Shown: positions 49,301 through 59,371 of the stretch, piece after piece
Position numbering within the stretch: position 1 is the stretch's first letter
Layout of the letters: the number at the start of each line of letters is the position of its first letter
Assembly (NCBI RefSeq): GCF_040183065.1
Contig: NC_091122.1
Location: 159,117,455 to 159,181,454, forward strand
Source: Periplaneta americana
Lineage: Eukaryota; Arthropoda; Insecta; Blattodea; Blattidae
Reading direction: 5' to 3'
DNA length: 64,000 nt
The notes under the pieces: generated by a model
What the model was told of the DNA's origin: nothing
The model's database searches: none
What the model saw: the letters and a program-made list of their open reading frames with translations, nothing else
Program-made: the position numbers and the translations under genes

Positions 49301-52300
49301 CTATAGAGTTCCTTGAACATAGTAGACAGACATACTGTAACTGTAAACAACGACGTAAATGTGCTTCGTTATATTCTACTGTTAATTGTACAATCTAGTG
49401 ACGGTGAAAAATGAAGTAGGATACATACCTCACAAGTTATCATGTTCCTCGACGACGTTGAAGGCGTTAGCGTTACAATGAACAACCACGTACATACTTG
49501 CAACTAGTTCGAAAAAACTGTTCACTATGAATTGAAAATGCACTGTGATGGCCTGAATTCATTTGGTAGGGAGAGACTGAAGAATACTGTACCTCTGATC
49601 ACGAACCGGATTGTACACTAACGCACAGGTAAACAAAACTCAACGCGCCACCTCACTCCATCTGTACTCCGTTGCACTGTAACTTCACTTCATTCTTAAG
49701 TTGTCTCGAATCCTAAGCCTGCTTATTAAATTTCCAACTTCTTTACTGAGCTAATCTTTAAGATTTACCTTGCTGGACTAGTTTCGAAGTCTTGTTCTTC
49801 ATTGTCCAAAGCCTAGTGGAGATCCCGCGATGTCTTCTGGTTTTCTGTTGTGGTGGGGTGTGTTCATGACTGTGTCGAAAAGGTTGTGCGTTTTGAAATT
49901 GCGTTCAGTGCTCAGAATGTGATGTGGGTGTGTTTTCGTACGTTTATAAATTTCATATTGTTCTAGGGTGTCAAGTTTATGGTCTTTTTGGCTGGATGTG
50001 TAGTATTTTTGTCATTGTCTATGTTGCTGTAGCTGTGGTTGGAGTTTGTGATATGTTCTGCGTAGGTTGAATTGTTGTGTAGTTTGGTTATGGCTGTGAT
50101 ACATTTTTTGTATCTTGTTTGAAATGATCTTCCAGTCTGTCCAATGCAAAAGTTATTGCAGCTGTTCCATGATAGTTTGTATACAACTCTTAAGTTGTAC
50201 AGGGACATCATTTTATTTTTACTAACATTTCTAATATTAACCTGGCTATACCTTCGGATTAATGATTGAGACCCGGAAACACCGTTTGCTCCCCCTTCCA
50301 CGACTGGAGTTCGATGATACTGGCGTAAAATACAAACAAATCACTTTACTAGGTATACTCGTAGGAGGGAAGAAAAGTAGTTCATCCATTTACGTAAACT
50401 AGGAAATACCGCGATTTTGAGTGTGATAATTTTCATTAGGTTTTGTTTAATCCTAATACAGTACAGTATTAACAGTAAGTGTTTTTTACTCACGAACTGA
50501 GTTATTCATGCGAACGTATTCATTGTGCAGTGTATATTATACTGTCTACAGCACATTAGCGTACGATATAGAGAATGAAGTTAAAATGAAAAATAATCAT
50601 AATGTGGATATTTAAACACATTTTTGAAAATGGTGGCCGTTTATTTCGATACAGGCTTCAGTTCTTTTGTGCCTATTATCGCACTATAGACTATTGTACC
50701 TAATTCCAATTACCAGTTTCGTCCTTCTTACTAGTAACTCATGTTGAAATAATTCTGTACCTAGTCTATTAAAGAGTAGCTTACGTACTGTAAATTCAAT
50801 ATTCACTTCTGCCCGAACCGCACAGATAAAATTACTCAGACGTGCTATCTACTGTCCGTCCAAGTGGTTATGTCGCAGGATAGTAGAAAAGGGGGGGGAT
50901 CACGTGATAGTTAATTACTCAACGAGGCCCTTTTATTTAAGTTATTTTAAACAGTTGCATAATATTACATAGACGTCCAATTAATTCCTAACAGAAATTA
51001 ATGTTTTCAGAAAAGAGCTATGAAACCCCAGCCACTAGTCTTTACAGTGGAGCGAGCAGAAGCAGGCGGAGGAAATCGGGATGCGACGTAGGCAAACGGA
51101 TGACAGTACCTGTGCGAAAATATGATTCAATATTGGAAGTTTTCGTCACTGGAAAACGCGAACATATTTCTGAAATGTACTATAATCACTAACTCAGTAC
51201 TGCGGCCTTGGTTCTGTGTGGAGGACAGTCAGTAGAAGGGTTGGGAGTGAAGTACATTCAAAAACTCGGGTACAATAAAAGTTGAAGTAAAAATAAAATG
51301 ATGTCCCTGTATTTGTGTGTCTTGTCTGTGTGTTAATATATTTTTATAGTGTGTTGTGTGTTCTGTATGCAATGTTGTATTTTAGTTTTTTTGAATGATG
51401 ATGCAATTTTGTATGTATTATTGTTTTCGTATGTTAGTGTGATGTATTTGTGTCTTTCCTGTGTTTGTGTTGCGTTTTCTTGTAAGCGTTTAGTCTTTCT
51501 TATGATGTCTATTATGTTGGGATTGTATCCATTTCCCTGTGCTATGTATTTGATTGTGTATATTTCTTCGTTGTAGTCTCGTTGGTTCATAGGAATGTTG
51601 ATGAGTCTGTGTATCATGGATCGGAATGCAGCGTGTTTGTGTTGTGTGGCGTGATTGTAGATGTTGTGTATGTGTGTTACCGTGGTGGTAGGTTTCCTGT
51701 ATATTTTAAACTTGTGTTTGTTGTCTCTTTCTGTTATTGATGTCTAAGAAATTTATGGAGTTGTTTTCTGTTCCTAGTGTGTAGTGTAGTTTCGGGTGTA
51801 TTTTGTTTGTGTTTGTTTCAGTCTGTCTTTTGTTTCCTTTGTACAGTAATAGTATGTCGTCTACGTATCTGTGCAAGTAAATGATGCTGTCTGCGTATTT
51901 GCTGTTGTCCTTGTTGAGAATGTGTGTCTGTTCTATGTTGTGTATGTAAATTTCGGCTAGGATGCTGAAGACGGGTAATCTCGTGAGTAGGCCTTCAGTT
52001 TGAGTGTAGTATTTGCTATTGTATGTGAAGTAATTTTGCTTGGTGATGGTGTCTGTAATTTGGAGGATTTCTTTGATATGTTCTTGTGGTATGTTGATAT
52101 TGTTGAGCATTTGTTCTAGGTTGTGTAGTGTTTTTATGAGTATGTTAGTGTATACGCTGGTTATGTTGAATGTTGTTAGTGTTGCGCTGTGTGGGATGTT
52201 ATGTTCTTGATTCTGGTTACCATGTTTATAGTGTTCTTTACTGTTGTGGAATTTACAAGTGTTATGCTGTTTCATATGATTTTGTCCATATAACATAGTA

Positions 52301-52643
52301 AAGAAGTTAAAAATTTAATAATTTAATCAGTCGATGAAAGAGTAATGGAACGGAGAAAAATTCTCTCCGGCGCCGGGATTTGAACCCGGGTTTTCAGCTC
52401 TACGTGCTGATGCTTTATCCACTAAGCCACACCGTATACCCACCCCGGCGTTGGACAGAATCGTCTCAGATTAAGCTCCAACTCTTGGGTTCCCTCTAGT
52501 GGCCGCCCTCTGCACTACGTCATAGTTGTCTATGAACGTAGGACCGAAGTCCACACGTGCTGAGGTGCACTCGTTATGAGTTACTAGTTGGCCGGGATCC
52601 GACGGAATAAGCGCCGTCCTAAATCACGAAGTGATTTACGCAT

Positions 52644-52684
<41 letters not shown>

Positions 52685-55600
52685 TTAATGTACCGAAGTA
52701 CATATGATATTTCCATGCAGATATTCTGCGTCATCATACGATGAAAGAGTAATGGAACGGAGAAAATTCTCTCCGGCGCCGGGATTTGAACCCGGGGTGG
52801 TATCCGGTGTGGCTTAGTGGATAAAGCATCAGCACGTAGAGCTGAAAACCCGGGTTCAAATCCCGGCGCCGGAGAGAATTTTTCTCCGTTCCATTACTCT
52901 TTCATCGTATGATGACGCAGAATATCTGCATGGAAATATCATATGTACTTCGGTACATTAAAAAAATTTAATCAGTGATATATAAGTGTTAAAAGTGTGT
53001 GTATATATATGTATATATATATATGTATATAATAAACTGAAGAAGCACTTTTAATGTTTGTAGCGTTTTTAGGTGAATATTTTTTAAGAAAAATATGGTG
53101 ATAGGATGTCAATATCATCAATGTGTTAAGAAATGCATTTTATATATCTCCTAGATAAAATTCTTGAAAATAATAAATAATTAAAAAGGAACTTACAAAA
53201 TTGCAGTGCATTTCTAAACATTAAGAAACATGCCAAAAGATATGGTGTGATTTTATCCCGACCCATCTTATTACTCAATCAAAATCACCCCCTCTCGGAA
53301 AGAATTTCCGTGAAGGTAGATTCGTAGCTCATTCTTTCCCCTATCGCACAGCTCACATGCCGGGTCTCGCCTTTTCTTCTATAACTTTAACTCATAAAAA
53401 GTGGGGCATGGGAGATTATAATAAGTTGATACCACAGGTTAACAACGTACGTGACGTTATTTCTAGTGTTGAATTCGTACATGTTTTGGTTATATAAGTT
53501 ATATGGCTGAGTGGAGTACCCAACATGGTATTTAGTATGTTTGTAGTTGAATGCTACCTTTGCAGCGGCAAGACAAAGGACAACTTTCAATTAAAACAGC
53601 TATTCCCTCATGAGTAAGAAAGAGGAGAGATTAAAGTTCAGTTTGCAATGTAAAGAGAAATGAGACCTTAAAAACTGTACGCACTCCTGAACATATTGAT
53701 AAAATGGGAACTGCATTATAGCAAAGTTAAACTCGTTCAGCAAGAAAATAAGCTAGACACACTTTCTTCAAACTTATCGAATCGCAGTCTACAGCATCTT
53801 CATCTGTTGCTTCATCCCTACAAGATGAAAGTTCTTAAATAACTTATTAGCAACGACGAATCATATTTTTTCCGACAAATGCAGGAATTAATTCAGCAAG
53901 ATCTGTTGCTGCCGGAAGTCCTATTGATGTCTGATGAGGTTAATTTCCACGTTTATGGGCTTGTAAACATCCGTAACGTTTGTTATTAGTCTGATAGGAC
54001 CCAAGGAATGTCCATGAACGACCACTACAGTCATAAAAAGTACTGTTTGGTGCACTGTCGGCTATTTTCTTCTTTCAGGACGCTACAAGATATGTAGTCA
54101 AAGTTAATTCAGAACTAGTGCTGCTTATGATTAGGTTTTCTCCGGAGCGGTTGTTTGCGTGCTTTCAATCGGAGACCTCCGGTTATCTCCGATTGATGCA
54201 GCGCAGTTTGTACATGTGCTGTGGCGCAGACATACACTTTCCGCTGAGCATTCCTTTAATCGGATCGGGTAGTGATTCGAGTCCGCTGTCGTCCGCGTAT
54301 CTTTTAAAGAAAGTTCTAATTTGTTGTTGTTTAATCTCTCTATTATGTTAATCTCTCTCTCTTTCTTCGGCTCTTTTTTGTGTTGCTTAAAGTGCTACGT
54401 TAGCTGACAGATTTTTTTTTTTCTAGTTTTGAAATTCATAGTATATGTGGAAAGCCGTATTAATTTTATGTCATTGATCAAATTAACAATATTCAAACTA
54501 ACTGCAAAACTACCGCAGAAGTAAAGCTTTTCAGTAGCTAATGTAAACATTTATACTTTAATTCTCCTAGAATCTCTCGTTTAATCGCAAACAGGGTTTG
54601 TCAATTATTATTCTAATCGGTTTAGTTAACGTAAAATATATTAAGGGAGCTTCAGAATGAAACAAAAGAAACTTGGGCTATCAATGGGTTAAAGTTTACT
54701 GTCCAACATAATTTATTCAGATTCTTCACCGGACAGGATTGTGATTATTGTGTTAAAGGGTGTCAGTACTTGAACTGCCTCTTCTAAAACGCGCCACTCC
54801 TGCTCTGTAATAAAAATATAAGTGGATATCAACCTAAGGATAATTGTAATTATATTATTACCAGATGTTTCTTTAGTTTCATTCAGAAATATTTTAATCC
54901 AAACAGTAAAATATAACTCAAGTTGTCTAAACAGTAAAATATAACTCAAGTCGTCTTGTAAATATTTAATGTTTTTTATTGCCTCGAAAGTTACGTTTTA
55001 GAGAAAGTTCAAGATTATTTCATAGACTGTGAGCCTTTGGGAACAATAGCACTAAAACAATTTAAAAAGAAATCATATCAAATGTTTTCCGTAATTGTTT
55101 TCATCAAGTTCGCGTTTGTGCGATCGCTTCAAATGGTCTAACACATTCGAAGTTTCACCACACTTAGAGTAAATTCGCCCACAAAGTTTACAATGTGCAA
55201 CTTTATTATTACATTCAACTAAATTAAAGAATTTGCATGCGACGGATAGCCTATCCGATTTTGTGCCATTTTATTCCACTCACAACTACTGTCAGTCCGT
55301 ACGCGCCGGTCGTCCTTGAGCTAACTGTCGCTTCGCTCCGAACCCCCGCACCCCTCCGTATGTCTCCTGTTCCACCTACGGTAGTATTGGAGATCACCGG
55401 TGGAGAGCTTTATTCGTAATCTCTGATTCCTCCGCGGTAGTAGTCACTCCGATGAGCAGCACTGTTCAGAACCCTATATCGAAACGATCCAGAACTTTCT
55501 TCAGCTTTAAAGTGGATACCCTTAAGATGGTGCCACGGCCCAACCTGAGTGACAAATCATGACAGTTCTTTGCGGCATGTTTAGGGTCGCTTGATCTCCC

Positions 55601-57043
55601 GTTTGGAGATATGGAGTGACCTGAAAGATCTCCAGACCTTTCAGATGCTGACTTTTTCTTGTGGGGATAACTGAAGGAAAAGGTGTACTCTTAACACATG
55701 CTCTCCATTGAACAGATTAAGCAAAGAATTAGAGAATAAATTACTGTTAAGCTCCAGAACTGTTGTACAAAATAAGAAAAGCCTTCCAACCAAGACTACA
55801 ACAATGTATTGCAAACATTGGTGGAACTTCGCAGACAATATTTTTGCAGTATGACAGTTATAATCCAAAAGTGAGAGCTGTCTTATGATATTCACATATT
55901 AAATGTTCAATTTTTTTGTAAGACAATAATTATTTCATTTTAAAAATGGGTAATCTCCCCTGTTGCACCTAATATAATACAACTGCGTCTTATAATGAAA
56001 TTTTGTCGCTTTTACAGATACAAACGCTATGCGTAGTACCTCCTCTCGTACTGTTCATGGCCTCTCACCCAGCCTTGAAGCCAGAACATCTCCGATCTCT
56101 GACGCGCGTTATAAGTGCTGCGGCGCCTTTAGGAAGACACGATATTGAACGTTTCTTGGAGAAGGCACCAAAGTCAGCCAATGTCATTCAAGGTAAACCT
56201 CACTTCCTTCGGTAAGTAATTCACTCACTTCATCTCGCCCAAAAATTGTAATCTCGTAAAATTTTGTACTTGTTCCACATCCTAAGCTTCAGTGATGACG
56301 TAAGATCTGTGAAATAGAATAAATGAAATTAAAAATAAATTATGGAACTTTACAGATTCAAGGGCCGCAGTTTTTTCCCCACATTCCATAACCTAAACTA
56401 TTTACTTGATGTTGTTATGAACATTATCGTAACATTCAATGCTTGTAAAAATAAAACAGAGAATAAATGAAGGTACAACACGATAGGCTACATGGAATTA
56501 TAACTAAGCTTTAACATCTAAAGTGTAATTTTCCCAATCAGACGCGTCAATGGAAAACTGTCATTGTCTTAATTCAACGTATTTTATTTATATAACGTAG
56601 AATAGTTTTTATTGTAAGTATTGTAACTCGCTGGCAAAAATGTAACTCTAGGACATAACAATACAATTATAAATATTAGTACAATAATCTGATGAACATC
56701 TAATATAAATTTATTCTATTCTATTTTGAGATTTTTGCAGAAGTTCCCTGATCATCATGCCTGATACTGCAAAGTTGTTTTAAATAAGCATTCAATCTGT
56801 GTATATTGACTTCTATTGAAAGCATTTTGTTCATATTCATTATGAGTCAATTTATCTGGGAATAAAGTATAATAAATTGTAGTTAAGAAAAAAAGGGGAG
56901 AGTGAATTTGAGTAAATCTCTGATTATATGTAACGTCTGTTGGTTGTACAGGAATTAGGGTTATGGAACTGGGATAAATAAATACATTTTGCTGTATTAA
57001 TAATAAACGGAATGAAATAAGCCATGAATAATAGAACTGATTC

Positions 57044-57086
<43 letters not shown>

Positions 57087-58975
57087 TAATAATACTTACT
57101 TACTGGCTTTTAAGGAACCCGGAGGTTCATTGCCGCCCTCACATAAGCCCGCCATTGATCCCTATCCTGATCAAGACTAATCCAGTCTCTAACATCATAT
57201 CCCACCTCCCTCAAATCCATTTTAATATTATCCTCCCATCTATGTCTCGGCCTCTCCAAAGGTCTTTTTCCCTCCGGCCTCCCAACTAACACTCTATATG
57301 CATTTCTGGATTCGCCCATACGTGCTACATGCCCTGCCCATCTCAAACGTCTGGATTTAATGTTCCTAATTATGTCAGGTGAAGAATACAATGCGTGCAG
57401 CTCTGCGTTGTGTAACTTTCTCCATTCTCCTGTAACTTCATCCCTCTTAGCCCCAAGTATTTTCCTAAGAACCTTGTTCTCAAACACCCTTAATCTCTGT
57501 TCCTCTGTCAAAGTGAGAGTCCAAGTTTCACAACCATACAGAACAACCGGTAATATAACTGTTATATAAATTCTAACTTTCAGATTTTTTGACAGCAGAC
57601 TAGATGACTAAAAGCTTCTCAACCGAATAATAACGGACATTTCCCATATCTATACTACTAATAAATCTGTAGCCGAAATTTTTCTGGTAATTTTCGATTT
57701 TCCAAAAATAATTGGTCCTAACAAGTATAATTAACCACCCTGAAACCGAAAATCGCTTTTTTGAAATTTTTGTCTGTCTGTCTCTATGTTTGTTACGTTT
57801 TCACGCGATAATGGCTGAACCGATTTAGATGAAAATTGGAATATAAATGAAGTTCGTTGTAACTCAGAATTCAGGCTATATGGCATTCAAAATACATTTA
57901 AAAGGGGGGTTATAAGGGGGCCTGAATTAAATAAATCGAAATATCTCGCTTATTATTGATTTTTGTGAAAAATGTTACATAACAAAGGTTTCTTTAAAAA
58001 TGATTTGCGATAAGTTTTATTCCTTAAAAAAATTTGATAGGACTGATATTTAATGAGATAAATGAGTTTTAAAATTAAAATAACTGCCATCTAAGGCCGT
58101 GTAACGAATTAAAAAACAAATGACTTCGTCTATAAGAGGCCTTGGACAGCAACAATCGAAAGCTATGAAAGATAGCCTACAGAGAATGTTTCTGTGTTTG
58201 TATGAAGTAATATCGGAAGCTAAATTAACCGATTTGTATAATTAATTATTATTTCACCATTGGAAAGTGTAGTTTCTCTAGATGGACATAATGCTATAAT
58301 GTTATTACAGTAACTTCTGATATAATGTAATGTAATGTAATGTAATGTAATATAATGTAATATAATATAATATAATATAATATAATATAATATAATATAA
58401 TATAGTATAGTATAGTATAGTATAGTATAGTATAGTATAGTATAGTATAGTATAGTATAGTATAGTATAATATAGTATAGTATAGTATAATATAATATAA
58501 TATAATATAATATAATATAATATAATATAATATAATATAATATAATATAATATGCAATATTATATTATATAATTTAAGTTATTTGAAGGGTTCAGAACCA
58601 TAGTGGGCCAAGCGCCATTTACTGAATACGTAGAAAACAAGGGTTAAAATTAATTTATTACCATAATTCATTGGAAACCTCTAACAAGTAAAATAAAATA
58701 TACACATTAAATCTAAATGATGTCAATCTTCATTAAACTATGGTTGCATGTAATAAAAATTAAGAAACATGTTAAAGGAATTGCCATTGCACCAAATGAG
58801 TGTCTCTGGACTAAAATGATCGCATTTTAATTATTTGGATGCAATTTAAATTAAGTACCATATTAAACGATTTATCCTTCTATCAAACACGAATGTTCCC
58901 TGGATCAAATGTCCAATTTATTTATGTAATTACTTTATATTTATTTCTAACGGGTGCAGCGGAGCTAGTTTATTC

Positions 58976-59042
<67 letters not shown>

Positions 59043-59313
59043 TAGCCTACTATTAAGAAGGCAAGTAAAGAACGCTTTTTGAGCCACAGGCGATTAACGA
59101 TTAACTCGTATATTAGTCCACCGCTGTGGAGTAACTGTCGGCGCGTCTGACAGGGAAACGAGTGGGCCCGGATTCAAATCCTGATTGGGACAAGTTACCT
59201 GATTGGGGTATTCCAGGGTATTCCCTTAATCAATTGAAGCAGAATACTGCTGGCAAACTTTCGGCGTTGGACATCGGACTCATTTCAACATCATTAATTC
59301 ACATATCATTAAT

Positions 59314-59371
<58 letters not shown>

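Larger units (their letters stand above)
57094..58975 (-). mobile_element. Family A LINE inserted in (AAT)n, split by a Helitron
   Basis: The tail and C-terminal RT region (57511-57110 minus: [20 protein letters not shown] ... MNLRVP) run to 57648. The LINE then stops at cccata and resumes with tttattc at 58969-58975, the next bases of the family sequence. The Helitron at 57649-58968 sits exactly in that gap. Frameshift near 57608. Confidence 0.88.

Noticed and set aside
52332..52870. tRNA genes
   Set aside because: The tRNA-like modules sit in repeated SINE units with shared bodies and a target duplication. No closed acceptor stem with mature 3' end context.
58294..58557. 87-codon Tyr/Ile-rich ORF
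   Set aside because: Translation of a pentanucleotide microsatellite.
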